Both the position numbers and the translations under genes were made by a program. From Marinobacterium lacunae (GTDB lineage: Bacteria; Pseudomonadota; Gammaproteobacteria; Pseudomonadales; Balneatricaceae): a stretch of 64,000 nt of DNA. The stretch spans positions 62,001 through 126,000 of the forward strand of contig NZ_JMQN01000057.1 of assembly GCF_000705555.1 (NCBI RefSeq), read 5' to 3'. Position 1 is the first letter of the stretch. Each line of letters opens with the position of its first letter. The notes under the pieces were generated by a model, which made no database searches, was not told where the DNA came from, and saw only the letters and a list, made by a program, of their open reading frames with translations. Positions 39,601 through 48,394 of this stretch are shown in pieces.

Positions 39601-41480
39601 GCCTCCTGGAAGATCTGTTTAACCTCTTCCAGATCGACAGTCTCAGAGCTGTTGTAATACAGCGTGAAGTCGTGAATCCAGAAGCGTTCACCGTCATGTC
39701 GGCGAACCATATAAGGATGCTCACCGACCACACGCATCCCGAGGTTCTCAAGCAGCGGGATGATGTCGGACAGCACCAGAGGATCGGTACGGTTGAACAG
39801 CTTGAACTTGAGGAGATCCCGGGATTGCTCTATCTGACGATAGAAACTCATGCTGATCCGCTGTCCCTGATCGAGACGCTCTATATGCTCGACATCGAAC
39901 ACAGCGCTGCTGGGAGTGAAATGCTCTCTATAGGCGGATGGGAATGCGTTGCGGTACCGGTTGGCCAAATGATTGCCACGCTCCTCGCCCGATGCGTCCA
40001 CCAGTGCGTGGTGCAACTCATCCGACCAAGAGCGGGACAGTTCAGCAACTTCCGCTTCAAGCTCGGCAAGATCGAATTTCGTTTCGCTATCCGGATCAAC
40101 CGGCAGCACGAAATGCACACGTGTCAGAACCGACTCGCTGTAATAGGTTGTAAACTCGGAATCCCGCGCTCCCAGTCGATTAACCAGCAACTCCTGTACC
40201 TGAGTACGCAGTGCGGTATTAAAAATATCCCTGGGCACATAGTACAAGAGCGTATAAAACTTACCGCAGGCATCACGACGCCCCAGAAGACGCACCTTGC
40301 GGCGCTCCTGGAGGTTAAACACGCCCATGGCATTATTGAACAGTTCAGCCGGCGTCGACAGCAGCAACTCGTCACGAGGCAGATCACTCAGAATCTGAGC
40401 CAGAGACTTGGCACTGTTTCCGCCTGGCGTAAACCCAGCTTTACTCAGCACATAATCAACCCGTCGGCGCAAGACGGGAATATTCTGGGGCAACTCGACG
40501 TATACCGGAGACGTATACAAACCGTAGAAGCGACATTCGCCCGTCACATTGCCCTTTGTATCGAAACGTTTGATAACAACGAGGTCACGGTATGCAGGCC
40601 GGTGAACGCGCGAGCGCTGATCGTCCTTGGCGAACATAAGCGGCTGAGGCGTCAGCAGGAAGCAGTGCTCCTGCGACCGCGGTACGACCTTGTCTCGCTT
40701 CTGTAGACGACATACACCCAAAGCGCTGTCGCTTAGATGAACAACCTGCAACTCCTCGCCACTCCCGTCGAACTCCACCTCCTCGTAACCCAAGAAGGTG
40801 AAGCGATTCTGCAGCATCCACCCAAGAAACTCAGACGCCTCTTTGCAGGCATCTTTATCCGGCGTTGAGAGTTTTGACACCTCTTTGCGCAATACATCTA
40901 CACGCTCACGCATGGCATCGAAGTCTTCAACAGCAACCCTGACCTCTGCCAAAACCTCCGCCAAACCGGATTCGATGCTCTTGAGTTCGTCAGCATTGCT
41001 GTGGCGATCAACTTCGATATAGATAAGCGCTTCACGAGAGGCCTTATCACCGCTAGCCGTCACCCTGGCATCTTTCTTGTCACGCTCTACGTTGATAACA
41101 CCACTGTGAACGACATGGATCGACAGTCCACGACGGTTTAGCTCCATACGTACAGAGTCGACCAGGAAGGGCATATCGCGGTGCAGAATCTGGATGACAG
41201 TGTGTCCGCAATGCCAACCATGGCGTTCAAGATCCGGGTTAAACACATGGACTTTCTGGTTTTCGCCATCCCACTGCTGGAGATGCTCCCAGCAGGAGAG
41301 CGTCGCACCATAAAGGTTGTCGAGGCTGCGCTCGGCAAGCTCTTCAACGGGCGAGACTCGGTAATACTGTTGCATGAAATCAATGACGGGGTGTACGTCC
41401 CGCTCGGGAACGCGGGTGGTGATCATCTCACCGAGCTGGTTCAATATCTTATTTTTTTGTTCTGTGCGCCGTTCTGACAT
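36651..41480 (-). CDS. gdhB: NAD-specific glutamate dehydrogenase, 180-kDa type
   Basis: This is the large NAD-GDH that oxidises glutamate to 2-oxoglutarate and ammonia, used in amino-acid catabolism. At 1609 residues it is close to the 1620 of P. aeruginosa GdhB. The N-terminal ACT-like and helical regions (about 1-700) precede the catalytic domain, where RGGKVARGGLRWSDRREDYRTE is split by the usual active-site region, with VKNAVIVPVGAKGGFV and the nucleotide-binding TVVGIGDMAGDVFGNG. The ATG at 41480 (MSERRTEQKN) has GGAGAGAGG just upstream; 34 in-frame upstream codons look non-coding. Two inverted repeats about 115-165 bases upstream are candidate operators. Confidence 0.97.
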   Translation of the reverse strand: MSERRTEQKNKILNQLGEMITTRVPERDVHPVIDFMQQYYRVSPVEELAERSLDNLYGATLSCWEHLQQWDGENQKVHVFNPDLERHGWHCGHTVIQILHRDMPFLVDSVRMELNRRGLSIHVVHSGVINVERDKKDARVTASGDKASREALIYIEVDRHSNADELKSIESGLAEVLAEVRVAVEDFDAMRERVDVLRKEVSKLSTPDKDACKEASEFLGWMLQNRFTFLGYEEVEFDGSGEELQVVHLSDSALGVCRLQKRDKVVPRSQEHCFLLTPQPLMFAKDDQRSRVHRPAYRDLVVIKRFDTKGNVTGECRFYGLYTSPVYVELPQNIPVLRRRVDYVLSKAGFTPGGNSAKSLAQILSDLPRDELLLSTPAELFNNAMGVFNLQERRKVRLLGRRDACGKFYTLLYYVPRDIFNTALRTQVQELLVNRLGARDSEFTTYYSESVLTRVHFVLPVDPDSETKFDLAELEAEVAELSRSWSDELHHALVDASGEERGNHLANRYRNAFPSAYREHFTPSSAVFDVEHIERLDQGQRISMSFYRQIEQSRDLLKFKLFNRTDPLVLSDIIPLLENLGMRVVGEHPYMVRRHDGERFWIHDFTLYYNSSETVDLEEVKQIFQEAFFNIWSGRAENDEFNRLVIGARLNWREVAMLRAYARYNQQIRFGFSQPYIADTLSRHLYITRLLVALFRARFEPERQSSAKVQALAERIAGSIIDALDKVDNLNDDKILRRYLELIRATLRTNYFQTNAEGEPKDYFVFKLNPHEIADIPLPRPMFEIFVYSARVEGVHLRGGKVARGGLRWSDRREDYRTEVLGLVKAQQVKNAVIVPVGAKGGFVAKQLPTNGSREEILEEGINSYKTFIRGLLDVTDNYVDGAVVPPPELVRHDEDDPYLVVAADKGTATFSDIANSIAEEFGFWLGDAFASGGSQGYDHKKMGITARGAWESVKLHFRELGIDTQTQPFTVVGIGDMAGDVFGNGMLMSEHIELVAAFNHLHIFIDPQPDAAAGFAERKRLFDLPRSSWADYNEKLISSGGGIFSRAAKWIDISPQMKKRFDIKEDRLAPNDLISALLRSQVDLIWNGGIGTYVKASFESHADVGDKANDGLRIDGRDLRCRVLGEGGNLGFTQLGRIEFSLKGGACNTDFIDNAGGVDCSDHEVNIKILLNEVVSNGDLTVKQRNNFLREMTDEVAQLVLQNNYSQALAISIAQDQVRRSVDDYRRLINELESDGRLVRALEFIPTDDVIVERHERGDNLTRPELSVLISYVKAKLKEVLTSSWLPSDEYVAREVQGAFPSALVERYGEQVNSHRLRAEILATQVANGMINRMGITYPLRMQQSTGRDVADIAAAYIAARDIFGMNVLWDQMEELDNRVPAQMLQGMMSDLQRLVRRAANWILNTYRQQLEPAQLVNQFRPGVEAMALKLAERLTGEPLEAWQARHDELVKEGVPADLAVQAASFDSLYTLLGIIATEQQTGEPLDRVADVYFMLGDRLELYRVDRQIKAMKQDSHWKSLARDGFREELNTQQRAITFSVLTRACGVDEDAEGKESSQVCVERWLEANQVLLARWNQILADLSSVSEPDSAVFAVAIRELVELAHSS

Positions 41481-41596
41481 CTGCCTCTCTCCGTCGGGCT
41501 TAGATTTCCTCCTCCTAAAGCTAGACCAGGGCTCGGAGGATTGCGATGCAATGATGATACTGAACCATTCATTTTTCCACATGAATACGCCTTATC

Positions 41597-41615
41597 AGGT
41601 AAAAATATTTTACCT
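41597..41615. promoter_or_regulatory. perfect AT-rich inverted repeat upstream of gdhB
   Basis: Arms AGGTAAAA and TTTTACCT around ATA form a 19-base perfect dyad, 117 bases upstream of the gdhB start. It may be an operator or simply an AT-rich hairpin. Confidence 0.45.
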
Positions 41616-41624
41616 TTTGGCAAC

Positions 41625-41644
41625 CTGTAAGTAATTTCTTACAG
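41625..41644. promoter_or_regulatory. TyrR/PhhR-like box upstream of gdhB
   Basis: CTGTAAG-N6-CTTACAG is a 20-base perfect dyad. Its core TGTAAG-N6-CTTACA fits the TyrR/PhhR operator pattern TGTAAA-N6-TTTACA, including the G and C fourteen bases apart that are most conserved. It lies 145 bases upstream of gdhB, which suits an activator of amino-acid catabolism. Inference from pattern only. Confidence 0.5.
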
Positions 41645-41663
41645 ATATATCCCTTTTAAACGC

Positions 41664-41691
41664 AAAAACCCCGGCTATTGCCGGGGTTTTT
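41664..41691. terminator. terminator after purC (symmetrical)
   Basis: A stem CCCCGGC/GCCGGGG with TATT loop is flanked by five A and five T residues, so it terminates purC on the minus strand and can block plus-strand reading too. Confidence 0.92.
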
Positions 41692-41728
41692 CAGTCATCG
41701 CGCCTTGCGCACGGAACCAACAACGACC

Positions 41729-42442
41729 TTAGCCGAAATTGATACCCAAGCGCTGACCTACCTCTTCATAGGCCTCGATTACACCACCAAGGCCCTGGCG
41801 GAAGCGGTCTTTGTCCAGCTTCTTGCGGGTTTCCTTATCCCAGATACGGCAACCGTCGGGAGAGAATTCATCCCCCAACACGAGCTGGCCATCGGACATG
41901 CCAAACTCAAGCTTGTAATCGACCAGCAGCATGCCCGCGTCATCAAACAGCTTTTTCAACACGTCGTTCACCGCGAAGGTCAGCTCCTTCGCCTTGGCAA
42001 CCTGCTCCTTGGTGGCCCAACCAAATGACTCGATGTGGTAATCGTTTACCATTGGATCGCTGAGTGCGTCATTCTTGAGGAAGAACTCGAACGTCGGCGG
42101 ATGGAGATCCATCCCCTCCTGCACTCCGTAACGGCGGCAGATAGAACCGGCGGCAACATTGCGTACAACACACTCGATTGGGATCATCTCAAGGCGCTTT
42201 ACGAGGCTCTCGTTATCCGATAACAGGCGAACGAAATGAGTCGGGATACCGGCATCTTCAAGCTTCTGCATGATAAAGGCGTTGAACTTGTTGTTCACCA
42301 TGCCTTTACGTTCCAGCTGTTCGACCTTTTTACCGTCGAATGCAGATGTATCATTCCGGAACTCCAGTACCATCAAGTTAGGATCGTCTGTACTGAAGAC
42401 CGACTTGGCCTTACCACTGTAAAGCTCTTCTCGCTTTTCCAT
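41729..42442 (-). CDS. purC: phosphoribosylaminoimidazole-succinocarboxamide synthase (SAICAR synthetase)
   Basis: PurC joins aspartate to CAIR in step 8 of purine synthesis. The 237-residue length equals E. coli PurC. The start [16 protein letters not shown], the substrate segment [13 protein letters not shown], and [20 protein letters not shown] with SCR-type ending [10 protein letters not shown] are typical. The ATG at 42442 has GGAG about 7 bases upstream; 18 in-frame upstream codons are not in homologues. It follows bamC by 50 bases in a dapA-bamC-purC run. Confidence 0.97.
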   Translation of the reverse strand: MEKREELYSGKAKSVFSTDDPNLMVLEFRNDTSAFDGKKVEQLERKGMVNNKFNAFIMQKLEDAGIPTHFVRLLSDNESLVKRLEMIPIECVVRNVAAGSICRRYGVQEGMDLHPPTFEFFLKNDALSDPMVNDYHIESFGWATKEQVAKAKELTFAVNDVLKKLFDDAGMLLVDYKLEFGMSDGQLVLGDEFSPDGCRIWDKETRKKLDKDRFRQGLGGVIEAYEEVGQRLGINFG

Positions 42443-42492
42443 CAATTTCTCCAAAAAACCTGAACCACAGTCATTCAAAAAGTGGATCTTAC

Positions 42493-43899
42493 TCAACTGT
42501 CGCTCTGCGGCAGGTGGTCTTTAAGGGCCCAGAGGATCTCCTCCGCGACCAAATCGGGGGCAGCCAAGCCCTGATCAGTCAATACCGACAGGAAGACTCC
42601 ATTACGCGTACGGTTAATCTTCAACTGGTAACGACCGGTATGTTCATACGCATTAGTCTGCGAGTTGAACACGCCCTTCTCTTTGCCACCGAATACGTAC
42701 AACACCTTGCCACCGAACCAGATCTTATACCCTTCCTGGTTAGCAGGGTTGTTCGGATCAGCCAGGTCAGATGCGGCCAACTCGCCATCAGCACCCTCGC
42801 CATCAGCAGAAGTCGATTTGCCGGAGCTGTATTGAATCGCGTTCGGATCGTCTTCGTCTTCACCCAATCCCAAAGCCGACTCCACCACGCTGGTGTCGAG
42901 TTTGATCTCCTCTCGATCGGAATGTAGCCACTCGAAGAAGCCCATCCGTTCTGTATCGTCCACCGGAGTCGTCGTCGTGTATGTCAGGTACACCATGCCA
43001 GCATTCTGATCACGGGTACCGACATCGATATCCGTCTTATCAAGCGCAACGTTCAACTGATCCCAAGACTCATCGATCGGCGCTGACATGCGCAACACGG
43101 GATGACCACGTGAATCGCGTCCAAGCTGCGCGCCAGTACGCTTCTTGCTCTGCATCGCGAGCAGACTCTGGGCATCCGGTTCGGTGGACTTGCTCAGGAA
43201 GCGCAACATCTCGAACATCATGTCCGCCTTATATTCCACGTCACGCGCCTGATTATCCCAGTCAATTGAGCTAACCTCCTGCGCGAGCGGAAATTTCACA
43301 TGTTGCATGCGAACAGAGGTGCGTTGGTAGTTTTCAGGGTCCGGACGCAGAGTTACGCGCAACTTGTTACGGCTGTCACCCTCGATGTCCTGAAAGGTCA
43401 GTCGTTTGATCCAGCCGTCAACAAAGCTGTAGCTGTCACCCTCAAGCGTTATCCAATCGGTTTCCATCACCCCCTGACGGGGGTCGACGCGGGAAAGGAC
43501 GATATTGTTGAATGCCCAAAACTCCTGAAGCTTTACCCAAACATCAGCGATCGGTTCATCCACGACGAGAACGCGTTCACCATCCTCCCGTTTGAGATTG
43601 ACTTTATCGGTACCCGCCTCAACGTAGAAAAATTCCGGACGCGGCACTTCGAAATCCCCCTGACGAGAGGACGCTGTAGTCGCCACCTCCGGTACCGTCA
43701 GTTGATCCTGCGTCTGGCGCGCACGCATTCCCGGAGGCAGCTTCAAACGCTCACGGGCATTTGCCTGCTCGTAATCTTGGCCACGGTCACGCACCAGACC
43801 ATTTTCACCGTAGATCGGGTTGTCTTCCAGCATGCTACAGCCGCTCAACGCGGCTGCAAGGCTCAGCGCCAGTAAAGTGTGAGAAACCTTTTTGCTCAT
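42493..43899 (-). CDS. bamC: outer-membrane assembly lipoprotein BamC
   Basis: BamC (NlpB) is an accessory lipoprotein of the BAM complex that inserts beta-barrel proteins. The 468-residue protein has a lipobox LAAALSGC (lipidated Cys at about residue 22), then the long unstructured N-terminal segment that contacts BamD ([21 protein letters not shown]), and two helix-grip domains. An acidic linker ([12 protein letters not shown] to GEGADGE) in the second half is longer than in E. coli (344 residues). The gene is 11 bases after dapA, the classical dapA-bamC pair. Confidence 0.92.
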   Translation of the reverse strand: MSKKVSHTLLALSLAAALSGCSMLEDNPIYGENGLVRDRGQDYEQANARERLKLPPGMRARQTQDQLTVPEVATTASSRQGDFEVPRPEFFYVEAGTDKVNLKREDGERVLVVDEPIADVWVKLQEFWAFNNIVLSRVDPRQGVMETDWITLEGDSYSFVDGWIKRLTFQDIEGDSRNKLRVTLRPDPENYQRTSVRMQHVKFPLAQEVSSIDWDNQARDVEYKADMMFEMLRFLSKSTEPDAQSLLAMQSKKRTGAQLGRDSRGHPVLRMSAPIDESWDQLNVALDKTDIDVGTRDQNAGMVYLTYTTTTPVDDTERMGFFEWLHSDREEIKLDTSVVESALGLGEDEDDPNAIQYSSGKSTSADGEGADGELAASDLADPNNPANQEGYKIWFGGKVLYVFGGKEKGVFNSQTNAYEHTGRYQLKINRTRNGVFLSVLTDQGLAAPDLVAEEILWALKDHLPQSDS

Positions 43900-43910
43900 G
43901 TCCCTGCCTG

Positions 43911-44786
43911 TCAGATGACGCCGCTTTCGCGCAGCGCGTTACGAACTTCCTCATGAAACTGCTCGGCCAATACCGTCAAAGGCAGGCGGATACCACGCTC
44001 GATCAGACCCATTTCATACATCGCCCACTTGACCGGTATCGGGTTGGGCTCTACGAAAAGCTTTGTGTGCAAAGGCATTAACGTCTGCTGCAACGCACGC
44101 GCTTCTTCTGCCTTGCCCTCAAGACCCAAACGGCAGAGTTCAGCCATCTGACCAGGTGCAACGTTTGCAGTTACGGATATATTGCCTTGACCGCCGAGAA
44201 GGATCAGTTCGATGGCGGTGGCGTCATCGCCGGAGTAAACGGCGAAATCCGAAGGAACATTGCCAATCAACTCGCGAGCACGCTGCAGATCCCCTGTCGC
44301 TTCCTTGATGCCAACGATGTTGGGATGGTCTGCAAGGCGGAAAACCGTTTCCGGCTTCATGTCGCAGCCTGTGCGGCTCGGAACGTTATAGAGTATTTGC
44401 GGGATGTCGACAGCATCAGCAATCGCTCGGAAGTGTTGATACATGCCTTCCTGAGTCGGACGGTTGTAGTAAGGCGTTACCAGGAGGCTGTAATCGGCAC
44501 CTACACTTTTGGCCCGCTGGGTCATTTCAATCGCTTCGCGAGTCGAGTTGGCACCGGTACCGGCCACAACCGGCACTCGTCCGGCAACACGCTCAACGGT
44601 GCGCTTGATCACTTCAAGGTGTTCGTCGTAGTCGAGGGTTGCTGACTCCCCTGTCGTCCCCACGGCCCCGATAGCCGCCGTGCCCTTCTCCAGATGGAGG
44701 TCGACCAGCCTGTCCAGCGCGTCCCAATCGACATCGCCGTTAGCATGCATAGGGGTCACGAGCGCTACAATACTGCCGCGAATCAT
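43911..44786 (-). CDS. dapA: 4-hydroxy-tetrahydrodipicolinate synthase
   Basis: DapA condenses pyruvate with aspartate semialdehyde, the first committed step to diaminopimelate and lysine. The 291-residue TIM barrel has GTTGESATL, the proton-relay Tyr in ILYNVPSRTGCDM, and the Schiff-base Lys in IVGIKEATGD. I start at ATG 44786 (MIRGSIVALVTPM), with GGAGAG just upstream; an in-frame start 19 codons earlier is not in homologues. It is divergent from bcp. The gcvR gene that I recall between dapA and bcp in P. aeruginosa is missing. Confidence 0.97.
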   Translation of the reverse strand: MIRGSIVALVTPMHANGDVDWDALDRLVDLHLEKGTAAIGAVGTTGESATLDYDEHLEVIKRTVERVAGRVPVVAGTGANSTREAIEMTQRAKSVGADYSLLVTPYYNRPTQEGMYQHFRAIADAVDIPQILYNVPSRTGCDMKPETVFRLADHPNIVGIKEATGDLQRARELIGNVPSDFAVYSGDDATAIELILLGGQGNISVTANVAPGQMAELCRLGLEGKAEEARALQQTLMPLHTKLFVEPNPIPVKWAMYEMGLIERGIRLPLTVLAEQFHEEVRNALRESGVI

Positions 44787-44974
44787 CTGTCTCTCCATCA
44801 ACTTGAGCCCGAGTATGGTACTGTCGCCTTGCCGAAGGAACAACCGCGCGACCGATTGAGATCCGACAGGCTTTTGATATCGTAAAAGGCTGGCATTTTA
44901 AACGAATTAGCGCTTGCTAGCGTAGTGGGTCGCGCCACTTTTCACAACAGATCGATCATTCAAGGAGTAACAGG

Positions 44975-45424
44975 ATGCTTGAAGCAGGACAGCCAGCCCC
45001 GGATTTTAATGCTGTGGACCAAAATGGAGACCCCATTACACTGAGCCAGTTCCGCGGCCAAAAGGTCGTGCTCTACTTCTACCCCCGCGACAACACCCCC
45101 GGATGCACCGCACAGGCGTGCGACCTGCGCGATAATTACGAGCGCCTGCAGTCCCAAGGTTACCAAGTCATTGGCGTGAGCACGGACAACGAGAAAAAAC
45201 ATCAAAACTTTATTGCCAAATACGACCTACCCTTCCCCCTGATCGCCGACACCGACAATGCAGTACACGAACTGTACGGGACCTGGCAACTCAAGAAGAA
45301 CTACGGCAAGGAGTACATGGGCACAGTTCGCACCACATTCGTGATCGACGAAAATGGCACGATTACCGATGTCATCAAGAAGGTAAAGACCAAGGAGCAC
45401 GCAGCTCAGATCCTGGTCGACTAA
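44975..45424 (+). CDS. bcp: thiol peroxidase Bcp (peroxiredoxin Q)
   Basis: Bcp reduces peroxides using thioredoxin. The 149-residue protein has the PrxQ signature YFYPRDNTPGCTAQACDLRDN split across the active site, with peroxidatic Cys44 and resolving Cys49, which marks the atypical two-Cys type. AAGGAG lies 7 bases before the ATG. It faces perM across a 26-base gap that forms a hairpin. Confidence 0.96.
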   Translation: MLEAGQPAPDFNAVDQNGDPITLSQFRGQKVVLYFYPRDNTPGCTAQACDLRDNYERLQSQGYQVIGVSTDNEKKHQNFIAKYDLPFPLIADTDNAVHELYGTWQLKKNYGKEYMGTVRTTFVIDENGTITDVIKKVKTKEHAAQILVD

Positions 45425-45437
45425 TCTGCCCAGCGTC

Positions 45438-45471
45438 CTGGAGCACACCCTCAGTTGTGGCTGTGCTCCAG
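45438..45471. terminator. hairpin between convergent bcp and perM
   Basis: CTGGAGCACA (45438-45447) and TGTGCTCCAG (45462-45471) are perfectly complementary. The right arm lies inside the last codons of perM. As with the csiV/cydC hairpin, no U-run follows on either strand. Confidence 0.5.
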
Positions 45472-46530
45472 CCTCTCGGTCTCCCTAACGCTCGGCCAAG
45501 CATTGAAAATAGCCTTCACCAGGGTAGCCAGCGGAATTGCGAAAAACAGCCCCCAAAACCCCCACAGACTGCCAAAAATCAGCACCGACACGATAATTGA
45601 GACCGGATGAAGGTTAACAGCCTCCGAGAACAGCAGTGGCACAAGAACATTCCCGTCAAGAGCCTGAATAACCGCATAGGCGACCATTAACCACATAAAC
45701 TCCGACCCCCAGCCCCACTGGAAAAAGGCGATCAAAGCTATCGGCAAAGTCACTAACGCCGCCCCAATGTAGGGAATCAACACCGATAGTCCAACCATCA
45801 GCGCCAACAGCGCTGCATAGTTGATACCCAGTAACACGAAGGTTATCCAGGTAACCCCACCCACTATCAAAATTTCGATCGCTTTACCGCGCACATAGTT
45901 TGCGATCTGAATATCCATCTCATGCCAAATACGCGTCATCATTTGACGTTTGTCAGGCAGAAATGCAGAAAACGAGGACAACATGGAGTCTGAATCCTTC
46001 AGAAAGAAGAACACCAGAATCGGCACCAGAACCAGGTAGATTGCCAAAGCGGCAATACCGGTCAACGAGTTTAGCGAAAAGGTGACAACCCACTGCCCAA
46101 GGCGACTCAATTCGGTCGCGGCGACGCCGATCAACTGACGAATCTGATCTTCAGACACCAGGTTAGGGTACTTTTGGGGCAGAAGCAGAAGCAGGTTCTG
46201 CACCTGCCCTACCATTCTGGGCAACTCGTTGAACAGGTTAACCAGCTGCCGCCATGCAATCGGCATAACAAAGAGGAGAAAAGCCGCCACGAACCCGACA
46301 AAGACAAGAAACACCAAGATGACCGAGGGCAAATGTGGAAGACCACGACTTTGCAGCCAGGTCACCAGCCCTTGCATCAGGAACGCCAGAATTAAACTGG
46401 CAAAGACCGGAGCCAAAGGCGCACCGAGGAACACCACGACCCCCAGACTCGCAACCAGTATGATGAAAAGAAACAGCGCCTCTTCATCGGAAAAATACTG
46501 ATCGATCCATTTGTTGAGAATTTTACGCAT
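45451..46530 (-). CDS. perM: AI-2E family transporter / PerM-like permease
   Basis: The 359-residue inner-membrane protein has about eight helices with the family's long cytosolic or periplasmic segment (120-200) and the motifs GVTWITFVLLGINYAALLAL, SVLIPYIGAALVTLPIAL and LFGSLWGFWGLFFAIPLATL. E. coli members include PerM and TqsA (AI-2 exporter); others are Na+/H+ antiporters, so substrate is not assigned. The start lies 8 bases inside tusA, so the two are coupled. Confidence 0.85.
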   Translation of the reverse strand: MRKILNKWIDQYFSDEEALFLFIILVASLGVVVFLGAPLAPVFASLILAFLMQGLVTWLQSRGLPHLPSVILVFLVFVGFVAAFLLFVMPIAWRQLVNLFNELPRMVGQVQNLLLLLPQKYPNLVSEDQIRQLIGVAATELSRLGQWVVTFSLNSLTGIAALAIYLVLVPILVFFFLKDSDSMLSSFSAFLPDKRQMMTRIWHEMDIQIANYVRGKAIEILIVGGVTWITFVLLGINYAALLALMVGLSVLIPYIGAALVTLPIALIAFFQWGWGSEFMWLMVAYAVIQALDGNVLVPLLFSEAVNLHPVSIIVSVLIFGSLWGFWGLFFAIPLATLVKAIFNAWPSVRETERLEHSHN

Positions 46531-46810
46531 TCGGCGTTTTGCCCCCTACCCGAGCAGATGGTCCGCGCTTTATAACATGGATGTAATGTTCGCCATCAGT
46601 GAACGAATCCAGCATTTGATGGTCGCTATGCTCTACATAGACACGAAAATCCCTTACGGATCCGGCATCAGTTGCGATAACCTTCAACACTTCGCCGGGT
46701 GCCATCTGGTTAAGCGCCTGCTTGGCCTTAAGCAGCGGAAGCGGACAACTTAAGCCGCTGGCATCAAGCACGCGGGAGATATCCGAATCAGCGGGAATTG
46801 GCTGTACCAA
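46523..46810 (-). CDS. tusA: TusA family sulfurtransferase
   Basis: TusA-like proteins carry persulfide sulfur for tRNA thiolation, molybdenum cofactor or other pathways. The 95-residue protein has the active CPxP motif at Cys22 (SGLSCPLPLLKAKQAL). The tail after residue 80 (RGPSARVGGKTPNA) is longer than in E. coli TusA. In P. aeruginosa the homologue PA1006, in the same bepA-tusA-perM order, affects molybdopterin enzymes and nitrate respiration; I infer a similar role. It overlaps perM and is divergent from bepA. Confidence 0.88.
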   Translation of the reverse strand: MVQPIPADSDISRVLDASGLSCPLPLLKAKQALNQMAPGEVLKVIATDAGSVRDFRVYVEHSDHQMLDSFTDGEHYIHVIKRGPSARVGGKTPNA

Positions 46811-46828
46811 ACTTACTACCTCCGATCG

Positions 46829-48343
46829 ATGAAGAGCTTTATGCGACGCACTTTATACCAGATTCGACGTCAATTTAATGCAGCCAAGTTTCGCGGCGCG
46901 AGCACCTCTTGCTTTATAACCGCCGCACTTGCAGTATCGCTAATTCTTCCACCTCAGTCCGCGCAAGCCGATACAGCGCTACCGGTGCTGACGGACTCAA
47001 CCTCCAGCACACTAAGTCTTGAGGACGAATATAGGCTGGGCCGCAGTTGGGTCAGAACTCTGCGCGGACAGGCCAAACTACTCAACGACACCGTCGTAAA
47101 GCAGTACCTTCATGATCTGCTTTGGCAAATTGCAGCCAACAGCCAATTGAGTGATCGACGGCTCGAACTGGTCGTGCTCGATAATGAAAACCTTAACGCG
47201 TTTGCCGTACCCGGCGGCGTTATCGGAATCAACGCAGGCCTTATCATGGCAGCGGAATCCGAAGCCGAAACCGCCTCTGTAATCGCCCATGAACTTGCTC
47301 ATCTCAGCCAGCGCCACTATGCCCAACGGCTGGAAGAGAGTCGCAAAAACCGGCCACTGATGCTCGCAGGCGTGCTGGCCAGCATTCTCCTCGCTTCTGC
47401 CGATGGTCAAGCAGGTACTGCCGCTCTGACGTCGACGTTGGCCGGATCAGCATCCGCCCAGCTGGCATTTAGCCGCCGAAACGAACAGGAGGCCGACCGG
47501 ATCGGTATGCAAACTCTGCTCGCAAGCGGCTATGACCCTTACGCAATGCCTGGTATGTTTTCAAGGCTGCAAAAGTCATATCGTTTCGCAGGACAACGTA
47601 CCCCCGAATTTTTGCTCACCCACCCGGTCACCGAGTCCAGGATCGCCGACTCGCTAAACCGAGCAGCGACACTGCCTAAACCTTCCGCCCTCCATGAAGG
47701 CTTCATCTACGATCTCGTAAGACAGCGTTTGCGCGTGCACTATTCCCAAAATCTTGGCCAGCTGCACGAACAGTTCAACGATGATGTCAAACAGGAAGGC
47801 AAACCCAAGGACTACTTCGGCGCCCTGCTCACCGCGATAGCACTCAACAAGCCCAAGGAGGCTCGTAGCGCACTTAAGGCCCTGCCCAACAATTGGCGTC
47901 AGCACCCTTATGTGCGCCTTAGTGAACTTGATCTTCTGTTAAGTGAGGGAGACACCCCCAAAGCGCTATCGCTTGCCGAGGAGCTCGTGGCGCTCTATCC
48001 CGACAGCATGCCCGTTCGTTACCGATACGCACTTACCGCGCGTCAGGCTGGCCAATACCAGAAAGCAGTTAATGTCCTGCGAGAGCTTACACAAGACTTC
48101 CCCAACGACGTCGATTTCTGGTTTCAGCTGGCGGAAACCGAGGGCCTGAACGGACAGATCAACGCGGTCCATTTGGCCAGAATCCAATACTTTATGTTGA
48201 CCGGCCAAATGGACCTTGCGTTAAGACAAGTAGAGTTCGCGCGACGTGAGCGCAACCTCAGCCATATTGATCAGGCCAGACTGGATCAGAAAGAGCAGGA
48301 AATCAAAGCCGTGCGCCGGGAGATGAAAGACACCCTATCCTGA
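46829..48343 (+). CDS. bepA: periplasmic metalloprotease-chaperone BepA
   Basis: BepA (YfgC) is an M48 zinc protease that degrades stalled outer-membrane proteins and promotes LptD assembly. The 504-residue protein has an N-terminal signal sequence (hydrophobic FITAALAVSLILPP, cleavage near residue 49), which is long because of a basic pre-segment; a downstream start is possible. The zinc site is HELAHLSQRH, with the third ligand Glu in FSRRNEQEADRIG. A TPR-rich C-terminal half follows. A symmetrical terminator lies after the stop. Confidence 0.93.
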   Translation: MKSFMRRTLYQIRRQFNAAKFRGASTSCFITAALAVSLILPPQSAQADTALPVLTDSTSSTLSLEDEYRLGRSWVRTLRGQAKLLNDTVVKQYLHDLLWQIAANSQLSDRRLELVVLDNENLNAFAVPGGVIGINAGLIMAAESEAETASVIAHELAHLSQRHYAQRLEESRKNRPLMLAGVLASILLASADGQAGTAALTSTLAGSASAQLAFSRRNEQEADRIGMQTLLASGYDPYAMPGMFSRLQKSYRFAGQRTPEFLLTHPVTESRIADSLNRAATLPKPSALHEGFIYDLVRQRLRVHYSQNLGQLHEQFNDDVKQEGKPKDYFGALLTAIALNKPKEARSALKALPNNWRQHPYVRLSELDLLLSEGDTPKALSLAEELVALYPDSMPVRYRYALTARQAGQYQKAVNVLRELTQDFPNDVDFWFQLAETEGLNGQINAVHLARIQYFMLTGQMDLALRQVEFARRERNLSHIDQARLDQKEQEIKAVRREMKDTLS

Positions 48344-48354
48344 ATCCGGTAAAG

Positions 48355-48382
48355 AAAAAGCCCGCCAGAAGCGGGCTTTTTT
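48355..48382. terminator. bidirectional terminator between bepA and nadA
   Basis: A stem AAAAAGCCCGC / GCGGGCTTTTT with a five-base loop can end both converging genes. Confidence 0.9.
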
Positions 48383-48394
48383 AACTACACGCTT

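Noticed and set aside
39429-40706. 425-codon open frame antisense to gdhB
   Set aside because: Long but fully inside gdhB, which has strong homology along its length; typical antisense artefact in GC-rich genes.
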